Positions 12,101 through 23,046 of a stretch of DNA of 64,000 nucleotides are shown one piece after another; positions within the stretch are counted from its first letter, which is position 1; every line of letters starts with the position of its first letter. The position numbers were made by a program, and so were the translations under genes. The stretch lies in the NCBI RefSeq assembly GCF_964019385.1, contig NC_088650.1:25959766-26023765 (forward strand), given 5' to 3'. The notes under the pieces were generated by a model. It worked only from the letters and a program-made list of their open reading frames with translations. It was not told the origin of the DNA and searched no databases. The DNA is from Sycon ciliatum. Its lineage: Eukaryota > Porifera > Calcarea > Leucosolenida > Sycettidae.

Positions 12101-12562
12101 TCAAGTCGTTCTGCGAGTTCTTCCTACTCGGCATCCTGTGAAGCTGATGGATCTCTTTCCCGCTCTCTCAGCGATCCTCTGTCACCTGGACAGCGCTCGG
12201 CTAGTTCTGTCAGATCTGGAAGTCCTGTCAGTGCTCGCTACGCCCTGTGACAAATAATTATTATTCCGCTGAATCCCCGCAGCAGAATTCTGCCACTTCG
12301 GCGTCTGCGTCTTCCCCCGTGACGTCTCAGCGAAGGACATTTGATCTCGCGATGGACCTGGCCCTTCTCAGGCAGCTTCGTTCTCACGACCAACCGTTTC
12401 GACGAGGGTCTCCAGCCATGGAGATCGTTGCCTGTGAGCTGGAAAACTTGAGCCCAACTCAGTTCGGTGGTGTGCCTACATGTGGGCCATGGGCCGGAGT
12501 ACACACTTGATTCCTTTTGTGAATGTGCGACGTTAAATAAACTTCTACAACAACAACAACAA
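12100..12562 (+). mobile_element. Retroposon 3' end with (CAA)n tail
   Basis: Ends with a pattern typical of non-LTR elements: a block GTGCGACGTTAAAT, an AATAAA-like signal (about 12535-12541) and a short (CAA)n tail to 12562. The upstream part has an open frame rich in Ser/Gln at 12247-12510 without known domain. Probably a 5'-truncated LINE or SINE copy; family not assigned. Confidence 0.45.
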
Positions 12563-12668
12563 TGTGGTAGGTTTTGGATCCTTATTAAGCATATCTAGGG
12601 CGTGCCCTTATAACCTTACCGCCAATCATGGCGAGCACTGGTAACCTGGTAACTCGAGACCCCGATGG

Positions 12669-13761
12669 ATGGCACTGACCTCGGAGCAGATGCGAGAGAC
12701 GTCCGGGAAATTCGATTGCACACTGGGGACCAAAGTGGTGGATGTCGCGAATGCACTGGGAGATGCTGGATACAACGACCTCACATCTGTTCAGATAAGT
12801 TCACAGCATGAGTGCATTGTAACCTTCATGTCCACTGCGAGTCTAGAGCGTGTTGTTCAGGAGGGCTTTTCTCTATTGGATAAGACTATTTTGGTTTCAA
12901 ACGTACTGGATTCGATCCTCCAGCTGCATATATCTGACCTCCCGGTCTGGATCTCGGACATTGCATTGACGGACGCTCTCAAACCGTACGGGAGTCCCGT
13001 TTCAACAGTTCGATACGGGCAAGTCACCACAAAGCATGGCTTCGATGTTACAACCGGGTACGCTTTTTAAGCTTCAAACTAGGAAACAATGCCCCTCCAT
13101 TTCATCCTACGTTCAAACGGCAGGGGGTCACGTCTTTGCCGTACGGTATAAGGATCAACCACGCACCTGTAGGGTATGCGAGTCCCCAGCGCCAGGTCAC
13201 CTGGCCGCGGACTGCCCCACCAGGCCACGCACCCCTCGTGGAACGTACGCTAACAGGGTCAAATCGGGACCCCAGAAAGGGCGCGAGGATCAGCCACTGC
13301 CTGAAAGCCTAGCCTCTGCAGTCAAATCGGGACCCCAGGAGGTCATCGGTGCAGACAAATCGCGCGAGGATCAGCCACAACACGAGAGCCCGGGCACTTC
13401 TCCAGCTGGTCAGGTCGACTCGAGACCCCTGGAGGAGGGCACGGGTACACATGGAAGCCAAGACTCAGCTTCTGCCGTAACTGTCAAAATGCGACCTGAG
13501 CATGATAAACAAAGCAACCACGTGGAACTTGACCTGACTCTGTCTCCTGACAGCAGCTGGGCCGAGGAGTCGGACTGTCCACCTGAGGGGAAACTCTCAG
13601 GGGGCGATGAGGCTAGAGCATTGGCGATATTGGCAGACTGCTTCCACAAGAGGCCGCGGGAGTCGACCTCCCCATTGGTAGTTTCTAGTGATAACCAGAG
13701 GAAGAAGAAGGCGAAAAAGATCACTGCGTCAAGCAATAAGCAGATAACTTGGCGCAGATAA
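12669..13761 (+). pseudogene. LINE ORF1 (nucleic-acid-binding protein)
   Basis: The first 130 codons (frame of 12669) and the rest (frame of 13036) are in different frames, with the switch near 13055. The second part contains a retroviral-type knuckle C-x2-C-x6-H-x4-C (CRVCESPAPGHLAADC, about 13168-13215) followed by Pro/Ser/Gln-rich low-complexity sequence and a basic C terminus with KKKAKK. ORF1 proteins of this class bind the element RNA. Broken copy. Confidence 0.75.
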
Positions 13762-13975
13762 CATCTTCTCCCCCTGTGTAGCCCTAGGTATACAAACACA
13801 ATCTGGTTTTCCCTGTCCTACTTTAACCTCGTGTCTTCCTCCAGCTTCCTCATTCTTATCTTTAGCTTGATCCTGTTAGGTATTTCATTAGATTTTAGGA
13901 CCCTTAGCCATACATGTAACTATGCACCCGCTTACACCAAATGTCCCTCCCCTTTTTTAATTACTTCCTCCTGCA

Positions 13976-16869
13976 ATGAAGGGTAGCAAGCATCTTCGCA
14001 TTCTCTGCACAAACGCTTTCGGCCTAGCCAGCAAACTTCCCGACCTACAGCACACACTCCTGCAGCATCAGCCCGACGTAGCAATTGTAACAGAAACGAA
14101 GTTCACTGCGGAGAAAGTGCTTCCCTCTGACATTAGCTTCCCTGGATACAGCTCACCACTTCGGTTGGACAGAACGGCACATGGGGGAGGGGTAGCCATC
14201 TGGGTGAAGTCGTCACTCCCCTCCATGCTCATCCCTGAACTCATGTCCGCCGCATATGAGATCATCTGGGTTTCTCTCCAGCTGGCCCCAGGTCTCCGCA
14301 CCCTCTTGGGAGCAGTGTATCGGCCGGGGTCCTGTGACCCTGGCGATCTTACCTTAATCGATCATCTCGACAACATCCTCCCAGAAGCTAGACACCAGGG
14401 CTCCCACATTATCCTAGCTGGCGATTTCAACGTGCACAACCGGGCTTGGCTGAACAGCTCGAAAACTACGCCTGCAGGCGAGGCTCTCGAAGATACCTGC
14501 GCTGCCCATCTTCTTGTCCAGCATGTCACAGTACTGACTCGTGGAGACAACCCGCTAGATCTCATAATGTCAACGTTCACGTCCCCAGTTACTACACGTA
14601 TACTTCCGCCCCTCGGTCGATCTGACCATGCAGTTGTACTGTAAGACTTTTCTTCCGTGCTCCCTAGACGTGAACCCCCTGTTAGGCGAACAGTATTCCG
14701 CTACAACAGGGCAGACTGGGATCGCCTCAGGGCGCACCTTCGCAACGTGGAATGGGGTGATATCATCACGGAGGACCCAGAAACTTCCTGTGAGCAGGTT
14801 ACCGCTTCGATTACTGCAGCTGTTGCACAGTTTGTCCCATCCAAAGTTCTGGAAACGAGGCCTTCCGATCCGGTATGGTGGACGCCTGAATGCACCCAGA
14901 CCGAGAGGGAGAAGGAGAAGTGCTGGCGCGACTGGAGAAAACACCCTTATGACCCAGCACTTCAGCAGGCATTCACCGATTCCATGACTGTAGCGATCGC
15001 CACCCAGTTCCGATCACGACGTGCAAAGGAGGACAGCCTCCGTCGCAGCCTCTCAACTGGGTCCCTCAGAGACAAACAGTGGTGGACGAAGTTGAAGAAC
15101 GCTGCTGGCAACCGCACACAGCCCGAAATTCCCCTAGTTGTCGACTCTGACGGCCGCGAGTGGGCAACGAGCTCAGAGAAAGCTGAGGCATTCGCTCGCT
15201 TCTTCTCGAAGAAATGTAGCGTTGCCGGTCCGAACCTTGTGGAGGCTGACCTACCGGACCCTGCTCCCTCAGAGGCTCCACCTCTTCGCACCACCCGCTT
15301 CCGCCCACAGGCTGTCCGCCGCCTCCTGGCAAGGCTCGACGTCTCCAAGGCTACCGGGCCTGACGGTATTTCTGCTCGCGTCCTTAAGGAATGTGCTCAT
15401 GAGCTCGCAGAGCCACTGTCCAAGTTATTTGCTTTATGCTTCCGGTCTGGAGTCCAACCTAGGATGTGGAAGACGGCCAACGTGGTTCCGATCCACAAGC
15501 GATCTTCCCGCTCAACCCTTAAGAACTACAGGCCCGTATCCTTACTGTGCATAATCTCGAAAGTAATGGAAACTCTTGTAAACAGACACATCGTAAACTA
15601 TTTTGAAGACCATCATCTGCTCACGTCGCACCAGTTTGGATTTCGCAGAGGCCTCGGAACATCGGACGCTTTGCAAGCTCTCCAAACTGCCTGGGCAAGC
15701 GCTGTGGGCTGTGGAGGGGCGGCTCGTATCCTTGCTGTGGACATCGCAGGAGCGTTTGATCGTGTCTCGCATGTCGGCCTCCTCCACAAGGTGCGTAGCC
15801 TAGGCATAGATGGTCCGCTTCAGAGATGGCTGGCTTCGTACCTGGACACCCGTTCCCTACAGTGCCTCGTTGGAGGGCGGACGTCATCTAGGTATACGAC
15901 CTCCGCTGGAGTCCCCAGGGAAGCATCCTTGGACCAACGCTTTTCCTGGCCTACGTCAACGCCGCGCAAGATGTTCTCGCTGACGGCGCCAGCTTGGAAG
16001 CCTATGCTGATGATACAAATTTGTACAGCTTAGTCACCTCCCAGCAGACCCCAACAGTCGCCGCGCAGTCACTGCAGGTGTCCGTTGACCGACTGCACGA
16101 GTGGGGTCGTACATGGAAAGTGATGTTTGAACCGACCAAATCCCAGGCCATGACAGCTACCCTCAGACGCACCGGCTTAGATCTCCCCCCACTCCTGTTT
16201 GGTGGCACACTAGTGCCCGAGACAACCACCATCACCCTCCTTGGTGTGAAGGTGGACGCCAAGTTGACCTTCACCGATCACCTACGCTCCGTAGCCACCC
16301 GTGCACGCCAACGGCTTGGGGTCCTAAACAGAGCCGCCCTCATACTCACCCCCGCCGGCCGGACGACCGTATACAAGGCGTTCGTACGACCAGTCATGGA
16401 GTATGCGCCTCTTGTATGGATGGGAGCTGCGCAGAGTCACCTCCAGCGTCTGAACAATGTTCAGCGCCGCGCGCTTCATGCTATCGGCCCTGGGGCACAC
16501 CTACCCAGCCTGGCCATCCGCCGCACTGTTGCCTCGCTTGCCTGCCTGTACAAGCTGCACTACTTGCCTGGTCCTCCGCAGCTGCTCTCTGTGTTGCCAC
16601 CGCGCCACATCATCTCTACCAACCCCAGAACTCGCAGCGAGCACGCTGCTGTCAGTGGCCATGACCACCAGCTCCAACACCAGCTGCCTGAATCTGCCCC
16701 GCTGGCACTGAAGCGCTCGTTTCCACACTGCAGCATTAGCGATTGGAACTCCCTCCCTGCCGCTCTCCTATCCCAGCCTCCCCACAGCAAGAGAATACAA
16801 TCATTCAAAACGAATGTTTACCGCCGTCTTCGCAGCACAAACTGGCTCTGGGCAGTCGATTCCCTATGA
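13976..16869 (+). pseudogene. LINE ORF2: APE endonuclease and reverse transcriptase
   Basis: The endonuclease part (13976-14641) shows the AP-endonuclease signatures VTETKF, AGDFNVHNRAW and GRSDHAVV. The reverse transcriptase part shows SKATGPDGISARVLK, YRPVSLL, HQFGFRRG, VDIAGAFDRV, GVP and YADDTNLYS, followed by the thumb and a C-terminal block WNSLPAALLSQPP typical of CR1/L2-type elements. TAA at 14642-14644 separates the two domains in the same frame, and a one-base deletion near 15912 moves the YADD part to another frame. No RNase H domain is seen. Confidence 0.88.
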
Positions 16870-17108
16870 ATAGTATGAAGCTAAGACAGTTTCTCCCCCA
16901 CAATCGCTCGTGTTAAGCCTTGCGTTTTTGCATCTTTCTTACCTGTACAGCTCTATCTTCTTCTCTTTTTCATTGTTTTTGGTGCGTGTTTTTGGCCGTG
17001 ACGCCGAGACCTCAGGTCGGCAGAGTCATCAATGCCCCACCATCACTGCTGCGTCTCCGTGCAGCGCCTGCTCATTAGTTGTCACGTTTGTCCTAGTCTC
17101 CGTACCAT

Positions 17109-17443
17109 AGGGCTTGAAAGTGATGACGTCAAAACGGCCAGGGAGTAGTAAGTTGACATCAGATTTCTATTTTTGGATCCACTAAGGTGTGACTTTGCTA
17201 TTGCCTAAGTATGTGGGTGAATAGCAACCCACTCATGTCGCATGCAGGTGTGACTTTTATTTCGCCACCAGTTGTAACCCCGCCCCCAGTAGCCACATCA
17301 GTCAGTTTCACTGGCTACATCACCATGCTGTGGGTAAGACCGCTTGAAATGTGCTTGGATCCATACAAAACTGGATCCAAGTGAATCCAGTTTTTGAATT
17401 TTTGAAATTGTTGCTATGCTGTGACGTAGCACTTTCAAGCCCT
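17109..17443. mobile_element. 335-bp MITE inside LINE 3' UTR
   Basis: Bounded by the perfect inverted ends AGGGCTTGAAAGTG / CACTTTCAAGCCCT, extended imperfectly to about 22 bp (shared ACGTCA). Comparison with the second LINE copy (50050-50110, minus strand), where the flanks are continuous, shows the exact interruption. No coding capacity. Confidence 0.82.
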
Positions 17444-17781
17444 CTTGTCTTTCCTTATTCTTTTCGAGCTGGTTATGTGAACATAGTAAAAAAAAAATTG
17501 AAACTCGGATGTTGAGCCATAAATAAATGTAGAAAGGAAAAGGACATAAGGATACGAGTTGGGTCATAAATATCAAAGATAAGTAAAGAAAGGGGAAGCT
17601 TTGCGAAAACGAATTGTACAAGCCGAAAGCCAAACTCCTACAGTACTCCTCATGCATGACATTGTGATGGACTAGTTGACTACAAAACAAGTTGCCAAGT
17701 TTCACACGACGTACGTTTCGCCGTATGGTTCGTGACGGCTCATGAGGTGTGCAATTTGAAACTCGGATGTTGAGCCATAAA

Positions 17782-18322
17782 TATATGTAGAAAGGAAAAG
17801 GACATAAGGATACGAGTTAAGAGTAACTCTCCATCACTGTAACTGGATACTATAATTATACAGTCAGAAAGTGCAATAACTAAGCACACAACTGACAAGA
17901 GTACTGAGACATTCGACGTCCTGACACCTAGCTTCAACACATCTCCGTAGCACCCAAGTTGGGTGGTGTGCTGCTTTGCTGCTTCGAATTGTAGTTAGAC
18001 CGCTTTGTCAAATATCGTACTGGTCTCGTCATCGTCCAGTAACAATCGACATTCTTTGTTCCGTTGGGACTGTGGCTTTTGCTCGTTTTCGTTGCGCTTG
18101 CCTTCCCCTCTTTGGTCTTTCCATAACCTTGAACATTCCAAGTTGGAAGGCTGTCGGTTAGCGCTACGGAGATGTGTTGAAGCTAGGTGTCAGGACGTCG
18201 AATGTCTCAGTACTCTTGTCAGTTGTGTGCCTAGTTATTGCACTTTCTGACTGTATCCAGTTACAGTGATGGAGAGTTACTCCGGCCTTAACTCGTATCC
18301 TTATGTCCTTTTCCTTTCTAAA
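17782..18322. repeat. Foldback element of the dispersed 8.5-kb family
   Basis: Left arm about 17782-17950 and right arm about 18166-18322 are inverted copies sharing blocks AGTAACTCTCCATCACTG, GACATTCGACGTCCTGACAC and their complements. A short direct duplicate of the left end (ACTCGGATGTTGAGCCATAA) lies at about 17502-17521, next to the LINE tail. Relatives occur at 8545-8875, 21246-21330 and 26620-26700. Confidence 0.75.
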
Positions 18323-18594
18323 AAAAATTCAAAACAATTGTTCACCACGCGCGCAAACAGCGGAAAAAGTACTCGAAAGGGTCACCATGATCACACTACG
18401 TTTTTCGTTGAGCACAACAGATTATTTTTCTTTACGAATTTTCGTCACTTCCAGATGGCTCAGATTCCGAAAGATCTTTACGAATTTTCGTTATGCACAA
18501 CCTCTCTAATCAGACTAATGCATTGTTTTTTCAGTTGTACGTACCTCCACTACCTAACATTACAATTGTTGCCTTCTATTCACACGTTTGACAG

Positions 18595-19015
18595 CCATAG
18601 AGCACTTGTGTGGGAGGCTGTCAGAATTGCACCCGACTCGGTCACTTTGCGGCTGAAAGTCACTAAGACGCGGCAATCCTGCGACGGTGGAACTGTCACG
18701 GTGTCTTCAACGAAACGTGCCCGGTACTGGCAATGTCCGAATTCCGGCGCACGACAGCTCATGCCTGCAGCTCTAAGCCTGTGTTCGCTTTGCTGAAGGG
18801 AATTACCTTACTCCGCCATGTTTGAACAATATACTTCGTCAGGCTCTCAACTGCAACTAGGTGAGCTCCCTCTCCATGCGGATTGGTGGGGCGACACTCC
18901 TTGCGTCCAGAGGTGCAAGTGAAGCGGTGATACGACGGGCAGGGCGGTGGCGCAGTACAGCTTCCGAGCGCTATGTTCGGCAGGTGGCCGGCATGGCACC
19001 CCAATGGCAATGGAC
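18595..19015 (+). pseudogene. Tyrosine recombinase C-terminal relic
   Basis: Conceptual pieces resemble the catalytic part of tyrosine recombinases from mobile elements: a beta-strand segment LRLKVTKTRQ, then SMRIGGATLLASRGASEAVI with the second catalytic Arg, followed by RRAGRWRS and YVRQ with the nucleophile Tyr. Such recombinases are carried by Crypton transposons and DIRS-like elements; which of the two cannot be told. Broken fossil, not in one frame. Confidence 0.6.
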
Positions 19016-19034
19016 AAGTAGAGTAGCATCTCTA

Positions 19035-19294
19035 CAGTGCATTTCAAAACTATAGACGCGTAGGGTTTTTGAAATATTTCAAATTTGGCTGGAACTTTTT
19101 GAGAATAGTTTTCGGAATATTGCTCAGGATCGCTCCACAATTACTCTCATATAGTTTCTAAAGAGTAAAGGATTGGATAACAGACGCCCAATTTGGAAAA
19201 AATTATGCACAAAGTGATCACAGATTTTATGTGGTATAGATGCTGGCATAACGGTTTTTGCCTAGGTACGCGTCTATAGTTTTGAAATGGACTG
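19035..19294. mobile_element. 260-bp MITE with TA target duplication
   Basis: Inverted ends of about 27 bp beginning CAGT(G/C)CATTTCAAAAC and including CTATAGACGCGTA, flanked on both sides by TA (19033-19034 and 19295-19296). This fits a non-autonomous Tc1/mariner-type element. Its interior is related to the repeat at 2450-2560. Confidence 0.8.
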
Positions 19295-19559
19295 TACATG
19301 ACAGGGTGTGAGTGCAAGTGAGTGTTATGCTCTGCTGACATTAAATTTATTATTATTGATTCCGTGACGATAGTCGGTTTATATAGGTGGGGTTTGCCAT
19401 TGTCACTCAAATCGGCCCTGATAAGCAGTGTGATGGATGCGTTTGGCTCCAGGTGTCTGTTTTTGGGAGGGCCACGTATACATGTCTGCTGTGTTGCTGC
19501 TGCAATGTTGTGGCAGCGACATATTGATGTGACGGACTGATGTTGTAGTAAGTAACAGT

Positions 19560-20060
19560 GTACCCATTTGCTGTTGCTGGGTACCGTAGTTTGTCAGTTG
19601 TGCCTGTTTGAAGTTGCCAGGCCAGCTTGTATTGGTGCGTTCCCGTTTGCTGTTGCCGGGGCACCATGTTTGTAACGGCATACCCGTTTGCTGTTGCCGG
19701 GGCCGTGTTTGTACTGGTGCGTTCCCGTTTGCTGTTGCCGGGGCACCATGTTTGTAACGGCGTACCCGTTTGCTGTTGCCGGGGCCGTGTTTGTACTGGT
19801 GCGTTCCCGTTTGCTGTTGGCGGGGCACCATGTTTGTAACGGCGTACCCGTTTGCTGTTGCCGGGGCCGTGTTTGTACTGGTGCGTTCCCGTTTGCTGTT
19901 GCCGGGGCACCATGTTTGTATCGGCGTACCCGTTTGTCGTTGCCGGGGCCGTGTTTGTATTGGTGTGTTCCCGTTGAGTTTGCCGGGGCACCATGTTTGT
20001 AACGATGTACCCGTTTGCTGTTGCCGGGTGACATGTTTGCCAATTGTGCTTGTTACAAAT
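19560..20060. repeat. 82-bp minisatellite
   Basis: About six head-to-tail copies of an 82-bp unit made of two related halves, each containing CCCGTTTGCTGTTGCCGGGG. Degenerate copies at both ends. Apparent open frames on both strands are repeat artefacts. Confidence 0.9.
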
Positions 20061-20139
20061 TGCCGTGCTGTGCGCGTTATGAGGCGATAAGAATTATGAG
20101 CCATGCAGTGGCTTGTTGTGCCCAATGCCAATGGCTCTT

Positions 20140-20986
20140 GGGGAAGTTAAGGCAAAAATTAAAATTTCACCAGTTGTAGTCTTCGGGGTGCCGAGTCGAA
20201 TGGTCTTGGTCCGAGAAAGCTGAGACGCTCCCTTCCTACTTGAATCCCAATCGAACTCGCGCACTTCCACCGAAACTGGGTGACTGCGCCCTACTAGATG
20301 GGGATTTGTATGCAAAATGTCACTAAAAGCGCCATTTCGTTCTTATAAAAGCACGGATGACCGCGATTGGCCCATATGTTGTAGTCTTTTGGACGCTGAG
20401 TCGACTGGTTTTGGTCCGAAAAGGCTGCGATGCAGCGTTCCTCCTTTATTCCCAATCGAACATGGTTGAACAAGCGGTCACGTGCTCCTGCGTACGCCAG
20501 TCACCTGGTCACCGTGCCTGCAGGGTACAACTTACTAGCCTGTTTGACCTTTTTTGGGTGCAGTCCTGTCACTCGAGTTGAACCTTGGTGTGAAAGTTGT
20601 CGCCTGCTGGCGTGGTGACCAGGTGATTTGGGCACCCAGGAGCACGTGACCACTTGTTCAACCATGTTCGATTGGGAATAAAGGAGGAACGCTGCATCGC
20701 AGCCTTTTCGGACCAAAACCAGTCGACTCAGCGTCCAAAAGACTACAACATATGGGCCAATCGCGGTCATCCATGCTTTTATAAGAACGAAATGGCGCTT
20801 TTAGTGACATTTTGCATACAAATCCCATCTCGTAGGGCGCAGTCACCCAGTTTCGGTGGAAGTGCGCGAGTTCGATTGGGATTCAAGTAGGAAGGGAGCG
20901 TCTCAGCTTTCTCGGACCAAGACCATTCGACTCAGCACCCCGAAGAATACAACTGGTGAAATTTTAATTTTTGCCTTAACTTCCCC
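20140..20986. repeat. 847-bp foldback element
   Basis: Near-perfect inverted arms of about 390 bp (20140-20531 and 20595-20986) starting GGGGAAGTTAAGGCAAAAAT with a spacer of about 65 bp. Each arm itself contains an imperfect duplication of about 230 bp, seen as the two versions of TTGGTCCGA(G/A)AA. No transposase; probably a palindromic MITE. Confidence 0.85.
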
Positions 20987-20999
20987 TTTAACACGGCAA

Positions 21000-22500
21000 T
21001 TTACTATCATTGGTGATATTTCAAAGAGTGACAAATGTGAAGAAAAACAAGATAATGGCAAACCCCCACAACTAGGTTCTATGCTTGGTGTGCTGGTGCG
21101 AGCAAGTTTTGCAAGCATATTGCAATGTGGAATACATGCGTGTGTATGCGTGTATATGCATAATATTATTAATCTTGGCCACAAGCGCGTACACTTGGGT
21201 GTGCGGTGGCAGGTGCATTCATGTGGGTTAACATACCTTTGAGCCTCCCAAGTTGGGTGGTCTGTTGCCCTGCGTTTTCGAGTTGTAGTTAGACCGGTTT
21301 GTCCAATGGTCTTACAAAGGTCAATAATTATCAGCGTGCAAGGGTTTTGTCCGACCACCGCTGGAGAATGCACTTCTAGTCGGCCAGAGTAGATATACTG
21401 CCCTGCCACACCGACCTTACCCGTCGGGACATGCCATGGTCCAGCGACATTGCTCCTCACTCCGGCAACTCGTGCGAACGGCGGCAGTCATAGCTTGCCA
21501 GATGTAGCGCATAAATGAACCGGCCTGCTACAGATAGTAACTCGCCGCCATGCTTCCAGGCGCTACGGTCCAGCAAGTGGACCACAAAGACCGGAGCCAA
21601 CTACTAGTACATGTACAACCACGGCACAGATTCCAACTGAGCCCGTTCTCTACCATCATTACAACAGCTACAGCCTTTCTGTGGCTCTCTTCGCACCAAC
21701 CTCGAGACCTGAAGTGCCTCCAGGCATTCCAACTAAGCAGTGTAGGCACCTCACTCCGCAGGAATGGCTCAGCTCTCTCACTAGTTATACGCATGCGCAT
21801 GAAACATTGCTTCTGAAGAAAATAAATCATTCTCTTTGGCCTCAACTTTTGGCATAATTGCATAAAACTTCAGAGTGCAGCGGACTGTTTCACCTGAAGC
21901 TGATATCACTGAACCTACATGACTGTGATGCATGAGCGACAAATAAAAAAATTGAACAGTATACGCCAAGTATTTTGAGCAGTTCGGGCACAGTTTTTGA
22001 ATCACAGTTACTCAGCATCCGTGTTTGATGACGGAACCTAAAAGTTATTGTTGAAACTGGAGAGTCCGGATATCAAGCAGTGTTTGGGCGTATACACACA
22101 AATGATGAAGATTGAAGCACATTGAAGAAAAAAAATAGCATGAGTGTGCCCGTGGGTTTCCGGGTGCTCGCATCTGACGGTGAGGACGAGTGTGTGGCAA
22201 GACAAAGTTCAAAATATAGTTGCATCCCTGACCGCGACGCAACCCGCGGGTGTGGACTACCTCCGCGTCGGAACAAGAGGATGGGATGCATCACCTTGCA
22301 GCGGGTCTGTTCAATAGTCAATTCAAATACCGTAGTGTCTTGTATTAAAGCCCATCTCATATAGAAGCCTGTTTTAAATGCAAGTGGATACAGTAGCAGG
22401 CACGCTGGCTGAAGTTTAAACAAAATACTTGTATACTGTACAAGCCTGAATGTCAAGACACACTGTCGGCACATACGCCTAATGCTAGTGTTAACATACA
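21000..22500. other. Intergenic, no gene seen
   Basis: Contains a relative of the dispersed family at 21246-21330 (AAGTTGGGTGGT, GTAGTTAGACCG). Otherwise no coding or RNA feature recognised. Confidence 0.4.
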
Positions 22501-22520
22501 TGGAATCACCAGATTTGAAT

Positions 22521-22992
22521 AGATCCAGGTATGTATAGATCCAGGTATGAATAGCGGATCCAGGTATGAATAGCGGATCCAGGTATGAATAGCGGATCAA
22601 GGTATGAATAGCGGATCCAGGTATGAATAGCGGATCCAGGTATGAATAGCGGATCCAGGTATGAATAGCGGATCAAGGTATGAATAGCGGATCCAGGTAT
22701 GAATAGCGGATCCAGGTATGAATAGCGGATCAAGGTATGAATAGCGGATCAAGGTATGAATAGCGGATCAAGGTATGAATAGCGGATCAAGGTATGAATA
22801 GCGGATCCAGGTATGAATAGCGGATCCAGGTATGAATAGCGGATCAAGGTATGAATAGCGGATCAAGGTATGAATAGCGGATCAAGGTATGAATAGCGGA
22901 TCCAGGTATGAATAGCGGATCAAGGTATGAATAGCGGATCCAGGTATGAATAGCGGATCCAGGTATGAATAGTGGATCCAGGTATGAATAGA
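22521..22992. repeat. 19-bp minisatellite downstream of NLR gene
   Basis: About 25 tandem copies of GGATC(C/A)AGGTATGAATAGC. The C/A variant at position 6 is scattered along the array. It lies 55 bases beyond the stop codon of the NACHT-LRR gene on the complementary strand, so it may be in its 3' UTR. Confidence 0.93.
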
Positions 22993-23046
22993 AGCCTAGC
23001 CCTGACATTGGCTTCTACCGGAACAAGCCCGGCTTTAACATGCAAC

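Larger units (their letters stand above)
12600..17497 (+). mobile_element. CR1/L2-like LINE, nearly full length, inactive
   Basis: Two cistrons in order: ORF1 with CCHC knuckle (12669-13761) and ORF2 with APE-type endonuclease and reverse transcriptase (13976-16869), followed by a 3' UTR that ends in a short A tract at about 17488-17497. A second, 5'-truncated copy lies at 50028-50817. The 3' UTR is interrupted by a 335-bp MITE (17109-17443). Visible damage: a frame change in ORF1 near 13055, an in-frame TAA at 14642-14644 between endonuclease and reverse transcriptase, and a one-base loss near 15912 just before the YADD motif. Confidence 0.9.

Noticed and set aside
19560-20060. CRISPR-like array
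   Set aside because: Units are contiguous with no unique spacers, and the context is eukaryotic.
19403-20131. Gln/Thr-rich frames of up to 242 codons
   Set aside because: They follow the 82-bp minisatellite and appear in several frames on both strands.
22506-22733. Frame with repeated SYLDPLFIPG
   Set aside because: Translation of the 19-bp minisatellite.
22521-22992. CRISPR-like array
   Set aside because: Direct head-to-tail 19-bp copies without spacers.
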